Positions 1 through 10,150 of a DNA stretch of 64,000 nucleotides are shown piece after piece (the first letter of the stretch is position 1; each line of letters opens with the position of its first letter). The stretch spans positions 3,286,001 to 3,350,000 of the forward strand of contig NC_088938.1 of the NCBI RefSeq assembly GCF_033473495.1, given 5' to 3'. This stretch comes from Cercospora beticola. Its lineage: Eukaryota; Ascomycota; Dothideomycetes; Mycosphaerellales; Mycosphaerellaceae. Both the position numbers and the translations under genes were made by a program. The notes under the pieces are model-generated. The model was not told where the DNA came from. It saw only the letters and a list, made by a program, of their open reading frames with translations, and made no database searches.

Positions 1-17
1 CTCATGTAGCTGTATTG

Positions 18-470
18 TCAACTGGATATGGTACGGGACAATGACCTGCTCAGGAATAGCGGGTTATGATGCGACCAGATCTTGGCAACCAGAGCGCTTG
101 GTATGAGCTCAAGCAGTAAGGAAAACCGAGCGATTAGGTCAATCGGCTCAAAGAGGCCAGATTTTGGATACTCCTCATGAAGCAGTCCAAATTCAAGTGG
201 GGTCCTCATCCTGCTCGCATCTGTGAGCCAGATCTCTCGCATCGGAATCGGCGTCTCATGACGCAGGACGACGGGTTGCTTTCGCTGCAAACTGCAACAA
301 TAGCAGATGGCTGTGAGCCGCCGTGTTGCGACGTTATCTTGTTCGAGGCTTACATGGTCGAAGTCAAGTTGCGAGGTGGCACAGAAAGTGCACAGGCCGC
401 CTGGCTCGCGGTCGCCGACCTTTTGGCTTTCTACTCCGCCTCTTCTTCGTCTTCGGTCCTCCTCAGCGCT
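18..470 (-). CDS. possible 3' part of an unrecognised gene at the left edge
   Basis: An open minus-strand frame runs from about 470 down to a stop at 18, roughly 150 codons, with no clear ATG. The C-terminal 80 residues look protein-like (for example LIARFSLLLELIPSALVAKIW split around the LLLEL core), and a Cys-containing stretch (LCTFCAT, CYCC) lies upstream. I recognise no family. A plus-strand frame is also open over 177-596, so coding is uncertain. If real, it is a last exon whose earlier exons lie beyond about 470 behind an intron. Confidence 0.25.
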   Translation of the reverse strand, partial: SAEEDRRRRRGGVESQKVGDREPGGLCTFCATSQLDFDHVSLEQDNVATRRLTAICYCCSLQRKQPVVLRHETPIPMREIWLTDASRMRTPLEFGLLHEEYPKSGLFEPIDLIARFSLLLELIPSALVAKIWSHHNPLFLSRSLSRTISS

Positions 471-1115
471 TCAACGGCAAACCTTCACGAGATCTCAAAG
501 TCTTCCGCGTATGATCGCGGGCTAGACCGTCAGCGTGCCAGAGAGCAGCTGCCACCCGTCACACGTCCAGACTGCCTCCGATTACTACTGACATGACGAT
601 GTGGCTCAGCAGGGGCCCGGCATTCAATGGCAAATGCCATCCGATGCGAATCACCAAACGCCGTCTTCGTCAACTGCACAGTACGCACAAACAGAAAGAG
701 AAAGTGTACTATTCTAAGCATCTATAAGACATTCATGCATCAGCCAAGACGCGAAGCTTTCTCTCCGTTCTGGAAAACAGCCACATGGTGTGGCAAAGGT
801 ATCAAAATAGGTGACCGGGATGCGCCATTTGCAGCGTCATGAATGGCCCGGCCGGCCGGTGCCTCGTATTGGTTTCGACTAGACACTGAAGAGAACCAGG
901 ACCAGGACATGGTATTGCCTGATACATGGTGGCAGCATCACTCCTATAAGATTTGCTGGTTTCCGCTTTCTTCTGTATTACCAGAAATCTCATCTCATTC
1001 CCATTTCAGCATCACTGACATTCGCTGCGTCTCATCGGCGCCGGACTCTCGTTGAACGACATCGCCAACAACATCACTAGTCACCAAGATCAACACCTAA
1101 TACAATACCACAACC
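471..1115. other. intergenic, upstream of the GPI-protein gene
   Basis: Short random frames only. The last 100 bases are A/C-rich with CAACACC and CACAACC just before the ATG at 1116, typical of a fungal 5' leader. I see no RNA gene or repeat. Confidence 0.5.
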
Positions 1116-1907
1116 ATGCGTTCCACCCTCATCCTCCTCGCCGCAGCAATTGCCGCTGTCTACGCCGAAGAAGACTGTCAAGAAACCTACAAAAAATGCA
1201 TCGCAGCAGGCACAGCCGAAGTAGTCTGCCAATGCGACCTCACAACCTGCAGCGGTGAAGACGCCGCTCGTATCCGTGATTTCTGCGCAACAGCGACCGC
1301 AGGCCTCACGAAACCCACCTCAACAACTCCTCCACCATCCGGCACAACTTCCATCTTCTCCGGCACAATCATCCAACCTCCAGGCGTAACCCAAATCAAC
1401 GCCCCAGCAGGTTCAATTCCTTTGGGAAAACCATGCGGAGCCTCGGAACAATGCGTCAATGGAGCGCAATGTTGGGCGATTACGAATCTGAGTATTCGTG
1501 TTTGCGGAAACTTTCAAGCGAGTTGTACTTCGGATAGTCAATGCGCGTACAACAGCTGCAATGGTGGTCTTTGCAATGGGTTCCTGGCATCGTCTGATTA
1601 CCCTGCCAACAAGCAGACTTCTACTGGTACGGTGTCCGCTTCTGGCGCAGCGACTTCCGCTCCAGCTTCTTCGAGCGCTGCTTTGACTTATGCTATTGGA
1701 TCGCCAACTTCTGGAAATGCTCCTCCGGTTTATCAGCCTGCTCCTACTGCAACTGCAAGCCTTGTTCCTGTCATCGGTGGCGGCAATGGTACGAATGCCA
1801 CTACGCCTGGTTCGGGCCCGACTCCGTACACTGGAGGTGCGGCTCCAGAGTCCGCTTTCGCTGGGTTCGCGGCTGTTGTCGCTGGTATTGCTGCTTGGGT
1901 CATGTAA
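1116..1907 (+). CDS. secreted, Cys-rich, probably GPI-anchored cell-surface protein (263 aa)
   Basis: Residues 1-17 form a signal peptide (MRSTLILLAAAIAAVYA). A first Cys cluster follows (CQETYKKC, CQCDLTTC), then a Thr/Pro-rich linker. A second Cys-rich part spans about residues 105-155 (PCGASEQC, CWA, CGNF, CTSDSQC, CNGGLC). The C-terminal third is Ser/Ala/Thr-rich and ends in a hydrophobic tail (AFAGFAAVVAGIAAWVM) with no charged residues after it, the usual GPI-attachment pattern. Intronless, ATG at 1116 in an A/C-rich context. Fungal proteins of this layout sit in the wall or plasma membrane; the exact role is unknown, and it could also be an effector-like protein. Confidence 0.85.
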   Translation: MRSTLILLAAAIAAVYAEEDCQETYKKCIAAGTAEVVCQCDLTTCSGEDAARIRDFCATATAGLTKPTSTTPPPSGTTSIFSGTIIQPPGVTQINAPAGSIPLGKPCGASEQCVNGAQCWAITNLSIRVCGNFQASCTSDSQCAYNSCNGGLCNGFLASSDYPANKQTSTGTVSASGAATSAPASSSAALTYAIGSPTSGNAPPVYQPAPTATASLVPVIGGGNGTNATTPGSGPTPYTGGAAPESAFAGFAAVVAGIAAWVM

Positions 1908-2010
1908 ATATACTCTATCAGCGCGGATATAACTATATAATGTTAGAGCGACTTGTACAAGAGATACCCTATTCATTGAATGAATTGAAGCGAAGATAAG
2001 ATTCTTCCAT

Positions 2011-2792
2011 TTAGTTTTCGGAACATGCATCGAGTTGAATCAAATCAGTCATTTGACAGATCAGTTCAACATCAACTGTAATCATGATCAATGACTTCGG
2101 TGCCTCTGTGTCTGAAAACCTAAACTTCAGCATTGGAAGTAGTGGAAATGTGCTAGTCGCGTCTGGTGAGACACCTTTCATTAAAGGGCTGGCTATTCTC
2201 AGGTTAAATATCGTTATAGTAGAAGCAAGCCACATCTGAACCTTGAATTCTTGAGACCGGTTCGTGTGGGCGTGGCGGTGGCATGATGCCCTTGCCGTGG
2301 CTGGTCGCACATAATCATGACGCTGCTCTGTATTCTCGTCGACGCTTAATTCAATGGTGACCCGGTGCACCAGATCGATTTGGAGTTCACAGCCATGGGC
2401 GAGTGGCGGCAAGGGCATTGCTCCTGAGAAACCGAGAGGCTGTGCAGATTGTTGCAATTCTCCAGTAAAATGATAGCCGGGCGGAACGCGGAGAGAGCTG
2501 GATCGCAAGAGCCTCTCGCCTGCAGTGCTCCACGCCTGTAGATAACTCAGACTATGCGCGATGGCGTGAGTGCCATGGCAATGTGTGCCTCGCGAAGTCG
2601 TGTAGAAGTGGGTAAACCGAGAAGCGTTGTGCGCGGAGCTCGAATGGAAGGAGACTGGTGTTGGGCAAGCGTTGCCAGGTCTGGTGAGTGCATGGGCATA
2701 TAATCGTCGTTGAATTCGTCAAGTCGTTGGAGCAGTATTACTACTGTCCGCTCAATTGCTCCGCGCTCTTCGTCTCCTGAAAGGACTGACAT
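2011..2792 (-). pseudogene. hypothetical minus-strand gene, probably frame-broken
   Basis: An ATG at 2792 opens a frame (MSVLSGDEERGAIERT) that stops at 2547. A second frame is open from about 2600 down to 2011 and covers the more protein-like part (residues such as SLRVPPGYHFTGEL and alternating hydrophobic segments near the end). The two overlap around 2547-2600 in different frames, and I find no GT-AG pair of normal length to connect them. Either a one-base lesion or two unrelated chance frames. No family recognised. Confidence 0.3.
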
Positions 2793-2864
2793 CTCTTATT
2801 CACATCCGTCCCAGCAGCCAATGTGTTACCTGTCGTTCCTCTTTGCTTTGCCGCACAGTATGTT

Positions 2865-3434
2865 TCAACGCGAACTTCTAACCAGACTTAATCGTCCCTT
2901 CCTATCCTTTTGCACGCGCACCACATTGCGCTGAGGGCTTCTCGCTCGCTCATAGACAACTTCTCTTGGCCCATACCGTTCACGATCGTACAAGACCAAT
3001 TCCTCAGGAGGTCTACTCCTCTCTCGTCGATATTCTTCATGGACGTACTCTTTCGCTGGCAGACGACGGAAGTCCTCTTCAATGATGAGATCTCTTTCGC
3101 TGCCGTATCGTGATCGAGGAGATTCGCTCGATGCTCGTTCTCGAAATTTGTATGCAAGATCGCGCTCTTCGCTCGCTCGGGATTCGTATCGGTAGGCTTG
3201 CTTCTCGGCTTCGAGAGCGCGAATCTCGTTGTTGATGTCATCTACAGATCGATCGGCGCCGGGACGAGCGAGAACCAGAGAACCAGCGTGCGAGTGTCGT
3301 CTTGATCGCTTTTCGTGTTCGAGGTCGTTCAGTCGTTCAATCAGGTCGGCTGCTCGTCGCGATGGTCGGCTGTGGGAGCGCGAGCTGTAGCTGCTCGCGA
3401 GCGATGGCTCGACAGTCATTATTTTGGCTGCCAT
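2865..3434 (-). CDS. hypothetical charged, low-complexity protein (189 aa)
   Basis: Single exon with ATG at 3434 in good context (CACCATGG). The product is Arg/Glu/Ser-rich. Residues 20-50 contain a Ser/Arg stretch followed by LIERLNDLEHEKRSRR, and residues 65-85 contain DDINNEIRALEAEKQAYR, both likely helical or coiled-coil. Dense RE, RERS and RYG motifs follow, ending KDRKGRLSLVRSSR. This composition is common in fungal proteins of unknown function. It resembles no enzyme; an RNA- or scaffold-binding role would be a guess. Confidence 0.65.
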   Translation of the reverse strand: MAAKIMTVEPSLASSYSSRSHSRPSRRAADLIERLNDLEHEKRSRRHSHAGSLVLARPGADRSVDDINNEIRALEAEKQAYRYESRASEERDLAYKFRERASSESPRSRYGSERDLIIEEDFRRLPAKEYVHEEYRRERSRPPEELVLYDRERYGPREVVYERARSPQRNVVRVQKDRKGRLSLVRSSR

Positions 3435-4319
3435 GGTGAATAGATATCGTTCAAGTCGTGTGTCTGTACTGTGAGTGTCTGAAAGGCTGATTTACAGGAG
3501 AGGAGAGCATGATGGCTACAGGGTTGTCGGAGGGGCATTAATTACATGTATGTGCAGTCCTGTCAAGCCGTTCACGTCATCGTTGCAAGGGGTCCTCCAA
3601 GGCAAGAAGGCTGGCGTTGGAGAAGCGAAACCCTTCGGCGTCGTTCGCTCACGCTTGGCTGACCGCTTCTGACAGCCAGGTTGGCTGGGCCAGTGACGTT
3701 CTAGCCGCGGAGCTAGCGACACCAGTATGGTCTCCACGACTCATCTCCATAGCTCTTGCTCGATCGTACAGACCTCCAGAAGATGCACTGTTCGTTGCAC
3801 CTTCGCGAGTGGAGGGTAGGTCGTCGTATGCGGCCCATTCTTGATCTCCGGCGGCTCGGCGGGAAGTTCGCATACGACTCGTGGCAGTAAGCTCCGGCGC
3901 TGGAACCCACACACTCTTCCCCGATGCAGTCTGTCGGTGACGAATGTCAGATAAGGTCGTGGAGGAGTGATGAGACGAAGGAGTGTGGAGTTTTGGGGAG
4001 GAGGCCGGTTATAGATGGAGTTCAAGTCGTGGTTGGCGGTAAAAGCGTGTCGTCAAGCCATTGGCTTCTTTCCAGCCTGGTGCCCAATGGGAGAAGGAGC
4101 GTCCCAGAACGCGAGCCATGCACCTTTTGCTGGTAACTCCAACGTTCACCACTGCATGAGTGCCATGTGACAACTTCTTTCAAAGATGCACTGCTGCAGT
4201 GTGATGCCAGTCGGCCGCCTCGCGATCGTTTATCAAACACCAAACAAATATTGACACGGCTGACTCATCCTTCAATACTTTTGCCCTTGCGCTGCAACTT
4301 CTGACTGCACTTCATCAAC
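3435..4319. other. intergenic, with one possible small minus-strand exon
   Basis: Between 3649 and about 3930 a minus frame reads TASGKSVWVPAPELT and onward, preceded by a plausible acceptor (CTGAC then ACCGACAG). It could be a small gene or a leader exon of the gene ending at 2865. I cannot connect it to an ATG with confidence. The rest shows nothing clear. LTO1 starts at 4320. Confidence 0.3.
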
Positions 4320-4904
4320 ATGACAACTCCAACGAACACAGACGTCTTTGAAGATGTCTTGAATCTAGAAGACCGGTACTGTCAGGAAGGCTACGATCTC
4401 GGCGTCGCAGATGGCGCCAAATCCGGACGAATCGAAGGCCGTACTTTCGGCCTCGAGAAAGGTTTCGAAAAGTTCCTCGAGATGGGCAAGCTGAATGGGA
4501 GAGCCGCTGTCTGGGAAGCGAGATTATCGTCTTCAAGGAAACCAGACGATACTTCGGCGTCTTCGAAAAATTCGGTCATGCCGCCACTCAACGGTAACGA
4601 GCGATTGCGAAAGCATGTCGAGAGACTTGCGGCGCTCAGTGATCCGAATGGCTTGAGCACGAAGAATGATGAGAATGATGTTAGCGAGTTCGACGATCGC
4701 CTGAAGGACGCAAAGGCGAAGGCAACTCTGATTGCCCGTATTGTGGGTGAAGATGATGCTGTCCCAAGGGACACAGAGGAGGTTCAAGGCAGTACTTCGA
4801 GAGGGAAAGCACTAAGAGTTAGGCGAAATGTGAATGAGGATGGTGTTGCCGGGAGGAGGACAGGAGAGATGGAGGATTTCATGGGGCTACCCAGCAGAAC
4901 GTGA
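4320..4904 (+). CDS. LTO1: LTO1/Yae1-family protein (194 aa)
   Basis: Residues 8-60 read DVFEDVLNLEDRYCQEG, then GVADGAKSGRIEGRTFGLEKG, the deca-GX3 repeat (Gly every fourth residue) that defines the Yae1/Lto1 N-terminal domain. In yeast, Lto1 and Yae1 form an adaptor complex that delivers the cytosolic Fe-S assembly machinery to the ABC protein Rli1/ABCE1, needed for ribosome biogenesis and recycling. The rest is charged and poorly conserved, as in other fungal members, and the length fits. Single exon, ATG at 4320. No lesion seen. Confidence 0.88.
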   Translation: MTTPTNTDVFEDVLNLEDRYCQEGYDLGVADGAKSGRIEGRTFGLEKGFEKFLEMGKLNGRAAVWEARLSSSRKPDDTSASSKNSVMPPLNGNERLRKHVERLAALSDPNGLSTKNDENDVSEFDDRLKDAKAKATLIARIVGEDDAVPRDTEEVQGSTSRGKALRVRRNVNEDGVAGRRTGEMEDFMGLPSRT

Positions 4905-5327
4905 GAGAATCGGGATCGCTGGCAGGCCTTTCGTGAACGCCGACTTGACGATGAATTCTCCAGGCACAACTAGTGCTATCAAGTTCGCAAGAAATCGTTT
5001 TGGCAAGAGGTCTTCTCCCTTGACTGTTACGAGGCATGGGTGACAGAACTCTTCGCCTTCACAGAATCACGACAGTAAACGCTTTGCAGAAAAACGAGTG
5101 GCCATAAACCCCCAAGGCTAAGCCTTCTAGCATCAATCTGTCAAACTACAATACAAAATCGAAGACGCAGTTCACGAAAACAACAATGCATCACGACCAT
5201 CTCAAACACAGAGGCAAAAGACCACCCCCAACGCCGACATCGGCTCCACCCCAACATCAAACCATCATATACGTTTCACAAGCTCAAACCTCATCACGTG
5301 ATACACCTTTCATGGGTTCTATGATGT

Positions 5328-5385
5328 GTAAGCCAGTTAACCGAACCAAATAATTTCGTGTTCGACCCCCTGACTTGTGATCCAG
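5328..5385 (+). other. GT-AG intron-like insertion in the D arm of tRNA-Gln (58 nt)
   Basis: Starts GTAAGCC, carries CTGAC at 5370-5374, and ends TCCAG. These are donor, branch site and acceptor as in the mRNA introns of neighbouring genes. It lies between tRNA positions 13 and 14. Removing it restores the D stem and the loop AGTGGTTA exactly, and it interrupts the A box. Confidence 0.85.
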
Positions 5386-5458
5386 AGTGGTTATCATTCC
5401 AGATTTTGAGAAGGACTGCTCTGTCTGTCCGATATTGAAAGCTTCTGGCAACCCCGGT

Positions 5459-5510
5459 GTAAGGCTTCCTGATATCCTTGTGTCTTGTTTCCAAGCTAAC
5501 GGTGTTGTAG
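5459..5510 (+). other. GT-AG intron-like insertion in the T loop of tRNA-Gln (52 nt)
   Basis: Starts GTAAGGC, has a perfect CTAAC branch site at 5496-5500, and ends GTTGTAG. It separates T54 from T55. Excision restores TTCGAAT closed by CCCGG/CCGGG, and the insertion splits the B box. Confidence 0.85.
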
Positions 5511-5543
5511 TCGAATCCGGGTAGGACCTCATTCGTTGCATGA

Positions 5544-5557
5544 TTTTTTTGTTTTTT
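5544..5557 (+). terminator. Pol III-type T-run terminator of tRNA-Gln
   Basis: Seven Ts at 5544-5550, then G and six Ts at 5552-5557, 15 bases after the discriminator. This is a strong Pol III terminator on the plus strand and supports a Pol III origin for the locus. Confidence 0.7.
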
Positions 5558-5857
5558 GGCAGGTAAGTTGGACGGACAGGAAGCTCAACCAACGGCTTTG
5601 TGTATCTTTTTGCTTAGTCTTGTTCACTTTATTCGATTGGGGTTGGCTTAGGGCATGGACCTCCTTCAGATCCTTGAGCCCATTCATGCGGCCTATTTTG
5701 GAAGAATGGCTTGAGTCCACATGTAGGCAACGTACACTGGGTTTGATTTCATCTTGCCATCGTGACAAGCGTTGGCCTTGCTGGGTTGCAAACGAGGTCA
5801 ATCCTCAAAGTCAGCATGCCATGAAAGGGAAGCTTTTGTCAAGGGACAGGATGCTGT

Positions 5858-7670
5858 TCAACAAATGATCACTTCTTCGAACAAATCAAGTACGGCTTGC
5901 TTCCCTAACTCCTGTAAAGTCTCCGAACAGCTTCCGAGTCCTGCTCGTCTAACCAGAAAGTCGCTGGTCGCGATTTCGTGTTCCAGTTTGTACTTCCCAT
6001 CGATTGGATCAGGATCAAAGGGCAGCAGGACACATGGGGAGCGTAGGGCGAATGCTTCCTTGTCGCCGATCCTTTGACGCATCGCCGTGAATGGCGCGCC
6101 AGCACCGGCAAGCATCAGTAACTTGTCGTCGGCCTCAACTCGACCTTTTGGCACTTGACCAACGTGACCTTGGGCAGTCAAGAGAACATCATAATTCTCC
6201 AAGGTCTCGGTACAGAGCATGACAAATTTTTCGGCAGTCGCATCTTCAACAGTGTTGTCATTTTGCATTATTCTCAGGCATAGCTCAGCATCCGATTCGT
6301 TGAAGCGCCTGTGACCTTGGAGCGAGATCGAGTTTGTAATGGCGTTCCAAAATGTACCGCTGAGCTGTCGTTCGGTATATGGGCCAGGGAACCGCGCAGC
6401 ACCCTCATCAAATAAGGGGCGCTATCTGGACAAATGAGCCCGAAGGTCGTGTCCATCTACGATTTTGTGGACGCCACGCTCGACGCGCTCCACGACATCG
6501 ATAATCGAACCCCTCGTTCTCAAAAGATTACCGTCCTCCACGTTAATATCAGCCGCGAGGCCAGCAGATGCTCTGCTTCCTTTCACCTTGTCTACGAACG
6601 CTTCTGGGAATTGTCTGTGAATGCGAAGATCTGGAACCCAGCTGGGTAGATCGGCACTGCCAGAACAAGCGACATGCAGAATTTCCAAGTCTTGCGTTGC
6701 CTTGATCAGCTCAACAGTAAGATCAGTGTAGACTTCAGACACAGGTTTCGTGTAATCTGGGGACAAATCCAAACTGCCCGGAAGCAGACCCAACATGCCA
6801 TATACTTTATCTCTGGGGTCTGTCGCTCGGAGAGGTCTATAGCTCAAGAAGATGCCCGTAATGAGCCTTGCGTAAGAGGGTTCGTGCGCGAATTGCCGGA
6901 TCTTTGCAACGAAGCCTGTCGTTGCGACCTGGTAGAGCAACTCTCTGAGAGAATCGCGCATGGAGCGTATCTCGCGAGATCGACATCCCGTAAGCTCTAG
7001 CTGGCGATAGACGTCGAAGAAAGGCAGGGTGCCGTGTGAAGGGATTCCGTCTAACCGCACCATCATGCCACTGCCGTGAATCACACAGCACAACGCGAAC
7101 GCAATCTCCTGCTGAACCCAAGCGCGTGTCCAGTAAGCATTCTGGATAAGAGCTAGCAGATCTCGGAAACTTCTGCACAGAGTTCGAGTCCTCTTTGCTT
7201 ATCCAATGCTCTGCATCATATTGCAGCATGTACTCAGACAGCTCCGCAAGTGCTTGCATACTTGCTCGCGGCACAGCAGATTCATCGCTGAGCCAAACGT
7301 GTACTTTCCTCGCTTGTTGGTACAGTGAGCCCATAAGCTGAACTTGAGATCCACGCTCTGTGTTATCAGCTTGATTTATACAGATGGCATCGATCCAGAT
7401 AGGCACGTCAGAGCTAACGCCAGACTGTCGAAAATGGAAAAGAGCCGTGGCCAAATTTGCAGTTACCATCAACTGTGTTCCGTTGACGATGATGCGTGTG
7501 TCTTTCACTGGATTTCCCCAACAGTAAGAGAGGGCATCAAACGCCTGTTCTCCCAGCTTTGCCATCTGCATGGTGCAGGATACTGTCGCCTCGTGCTCAA
7601 CAGGATCTATCACCAGTAGCCGTATCTGGGACTCTGCAGCGTTCAGCGGCATATATAAGGTTTCTGCCAT
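5858..7670 (-). pseudogene. HET-domain (heterokaryon incompatibility) gene with an in-frame stop
   Basis: The N-terminus (ATG at 7670) has the HET signature: FDALSYCWGNP, then VPIWIDAICINQADNTER, then VHVWLSDES. The next block, DLLALIQNAYWTRAWVQQE, is in another frame. It joins cleanly if 7173-7233 is a 61-nt GTACAT...CAG intron, otherwise there is a one-base shift. The frame then runs to a TAG at 6422-6424 but continues open for about 188 more codons of clear HET-protein sequence (PGPYTERQLSGTFWNAI) to a stop at 5858. No splice pair removes the TAG. CAG to TAG is the simplest origin, a change RIP could make. HET proteins act in non-self recognition and programmed cell death. Probably inactive or truncated. 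Confidence 0.7.
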
Positions 7671-8371
7671 GATGCCGAGAGCCCTTGGGACTGTATCGTA
7701 GTTGTACGACGAGTCTGGCCATTCTTGAGATCACGTCGTTCGATCGTGGCTTCTTCAGGTCATCAATGCTGTTGCCCTTCTTGCTTCGTACGGACCCAGC
7801 CTACGCATGGGAACCAAGTCTATGGCAAAAATCAGCCTGAGGCCGCCAATTGATACTGGTCAGCTGGTGACCAGAATTGCATTCGGAACTTGCATCTTGC
7901 ATAACGTTTGGGGGTCTCCAAGTTGGCAAGGATGCCCAGATGTTTGCTGCTCCGACGCCAAGAAGACGAGGTGAGGCGCCAATCACATGCAAAGGAAAGC
8001 AGCCGATAGCCGGAAGCGCGGCGGAGAAACAGGCCGTGCGCGAGAATAATTCGGCTGGGGGTCGAGAACTTCCATCTGGCCAGGGAATATTCACATTTCG
8101 AGACCTTTCGACCCACATCCATCTTCATCACCCAGCGCTGACACTCGCCTGTCACCCACTGTCTTTCCAGCAGACGCACCGACGACCTCACGACTCTCAA
8201 CGACCCGCCGACGCTCAGCCAACGCACGTTTCCAACGCGCCTTTGTTTCGCCTCACCCTGTCATCAGAAAAGACGCGAGATAAGACCTAGTCCCAAAAAC
8301 GCCGGCTGCCCGGCCAGAGGCACACCCACCGAATATCGAGCGTCTCGTCCTCGAACGCGTGGACAACGACA
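7671..8371. other. intergenic
   Basis: Divergent upstream region shared by the HET gene and the PRELI-family gene. Frames are open on both strands but have random composition. A CACC/CATC-rich stretch at 8100-8370 looks like a promoter and leader. No RNA gene seen. Confidence 0.5.
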
Positions 8372-8938
8372 ATGAAGATCTTCAGCAGCTCCCACTCCTA
8401 CTCGTACTCCTGGGACGAGGTCAGCACATGCAACTGGCGGAAATACTGTCCCTGGAACGACAAATCCACGCATGTAACAGCAGTCGACACGCTCTCACGG
8501 ACACTCGACCCTAGCACCGGCATTCTACGCACCGAACGACTCATCACCTGCAAACAGTCAGCGCCACAATGGCTCAAGTCATTCCTCGGCAGCGGCGACA
8601 CGAGTCAAGTGTACGAAGTCAGCTACGTGGACCCCAAAGCGAAGAAGGTTACAATGTGCAGTCAGAACCTGACGTGGAGTGAATTGATCAACGTGCACGA
8701 GAAGGTTGTATACCGACCTGATCCGACACAAAGCGGGAAGACCATTTTCGAGCAAGAAGCACGGATAGTGGCGCTATGTGGCGGATGGCAGAAAATCAAG
8801 AGCGCGATCGAGGACATCAGTGTGGAGCGCTTCAAGGAGAACGCTATCAAGGGGCGAGAAGGATTCGAGAGGGTACTGGCAATCAGCAGGGAGGTCTTTG
8901 CCGAAGAGAGGAAGAAGAGGCAGCTCACGGCCATGTGA
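8372..8938 (+). CDS. PRELI/MSF1-family mitochondrial lipid-transfer protein, UPS2-like (188 aa)
   Basis: The whole protein is one PRELI/MSF1 domain: YSWDEVSTCNWRKY at the start, THVTAVDTLSR, then the family hallmark ILRTERLITCKQ near residues 50-65. YEVSYVDPKAKKVTMCSQNLTW follows, and a C-terminal helix with IEDISVERFKENAIKGREGF. Ups proteins with the partner Mdm35 shuttle phosphatidic acid or phosphatidylserine across the mitochondrial intermembrane space, feeding cardiolipin and PE synthesis. Length matches family members (about 175-230 aa). Single exon, ATG at 8372. Ups2/Ups3-like fits better than Ups1 by eye, but I cannot settle the paralog. Confidence 0.9.
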   Translation: MKIFSSSHSYSYSWDEVSTCNWRKYCPWNDKSTHVTAVDTLSRTLDPSTGILRTERLITCKQSAPQWLKSFLGSGDTSQVYEVSYVDPKAKKVTMCSQNLTWSELINVHEKVVYRPDPTQSGKTIFEQEARIVALCGGWQKIKSAIEDISVERFKENAIKGREGFERVLAISREVFAEERKKRQLTAM

Positions 8939-10150
8939 GCGGTTCAACACAAGAGATGAAGAGAGCGGAAGATGCATGGAGGAAGGTCGCAACACCCGAC
9001 TCAACTGGTTAATTACCGACGTCTATGATTGCGTTCAAGCGAATGGGAATGGTGTTCTTCACGGCCGGACTTTGGAATACGGGACACTTTCCAAAAAGAG
9101 AGCAAAAGCATTTGACGACGAAAGACTTTGCATTTGAAAGCGCGGAATAGGATACCCGGCTGCGATGAGCTTGTGTTACAATTATACAACGCGCGCGAGC
9201 GTGTATATATTATAGACAGTAGATGGCGTATCCCATCTGATAAACGATTCATCTCTCACATGCATCTCGTTGACCAACGTGGCACGTTCCAAGGTGCACA
9301 ACTTGACTGTGGGTTTCTGACAACGAGCCAGAGGCAGCGATGGATATGCCATCGAGATACAATGAACACAAAGGCTGTGAAACCAAGACCAACGTCCAGT
9401 GGCAGAAGAAGAGCAGCCGCCTGAAGTGGACCTCACCGCGTGAGATGTAATGGCTCTACTTCTGCTCCTCTGTTTGTATGAGGATTTCGAATTCAAGCTA
9501 TTGGCGAATATAGAGTCTACTCACTGCTGCTTTGGAAACGGGAGAGGCCCATCGCAGTCCTGCGAGGATGCGGAACTACTAGTCAGATCACTCTGGCGCA
9601 CAAGGCGTGTGAGCACTCTGCAGACTTCTAGAATCCAGTCATTACTAGTAGACATCTGCTGTTCCTGGTGCAAACCGTTGTAGTGGCTGAATCTCGCATG
9701 AGACCGTTGTTTGTTTCAGAAGCCAGATCTTCCTACTCAGACTGCCGAACCACACTGGCGGTACAGTATGGTGTGACATGCATTTCTCAATGGAGTTCCT
9801 CCATTGAGCTTAGGCATGCGGTGATATGAGCAGATTTCTGGCGTCATTCGAGCGACGGCGTCGGTATGCAACTTTGGAGGCAGGTACGGGAAGCTTACGT
9901 CGACTTCACCTCCTCCTTTGCATCAGCACTTGCACGAATTCAGCATCATCGGACGACCGTCTCGAGCAGATGCGTAAGGCTGATGAGTGACAAGATCTTG
10001 TCTCGGATTTGGCCGACAGCACTGAGGGAAGCATGACAGCACAGCATTGGCAGCGGATTGAATCGACCCGCGCGTTCACTGTGGATGATGCAAAATTAAG
10101 GTTTATATTGCACGTAAAATCAGCATCTACCATCTCACAGCGAGAAACTA
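8939..10150. other. gene-poor region
   Basis: No convincing protein frame. A TTTATATT motif near 10103-10110 lies about 40-50 bases before the tRNA-Phe gene and may act as an upstream TATA-like element. Confidence 0.5.

Larger units (their letters stand above)
5315..5529 (+). tRNA. tRNA-Gln(TTG) interrupted by three intervening sequences
   Basis: The acceptor strands GGTTCTA (5315-5321) and TAGGACC (5522-5528) pair over 7 bp with one G-T. Exonic pieces are 5315-5327, 5386-5409, 5443-5458 and 5511-5529. Joined, they give a 72-nt cloverleaf: D stem ATGT/TCAT with loop AGTGGTTA, anticodon stem CCAGA/TCTGG, anticodon TTG at 5406-5408, variable CAAC, T stem CCCGG/CCGGG with loop TTCGAAT, and discriminator T. 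It closely follows fungal tRNA-Gln. The intron at 5410-5442 (33 nt) lies after position 37, the canonical site. The two extra insertions (5328-5385 and 5459-5510) have GT-AG ends and split the A and B boxes. Functional status is inferred from perfect stems; it could also be a disrupted copy. Confidence 0.88.

Noticed and set aside
5360..5371. B-box-like GTTCGACCCC
   Set aside because: It lies within the first tRNA-Gln insertion and has no matching tRNA arms.
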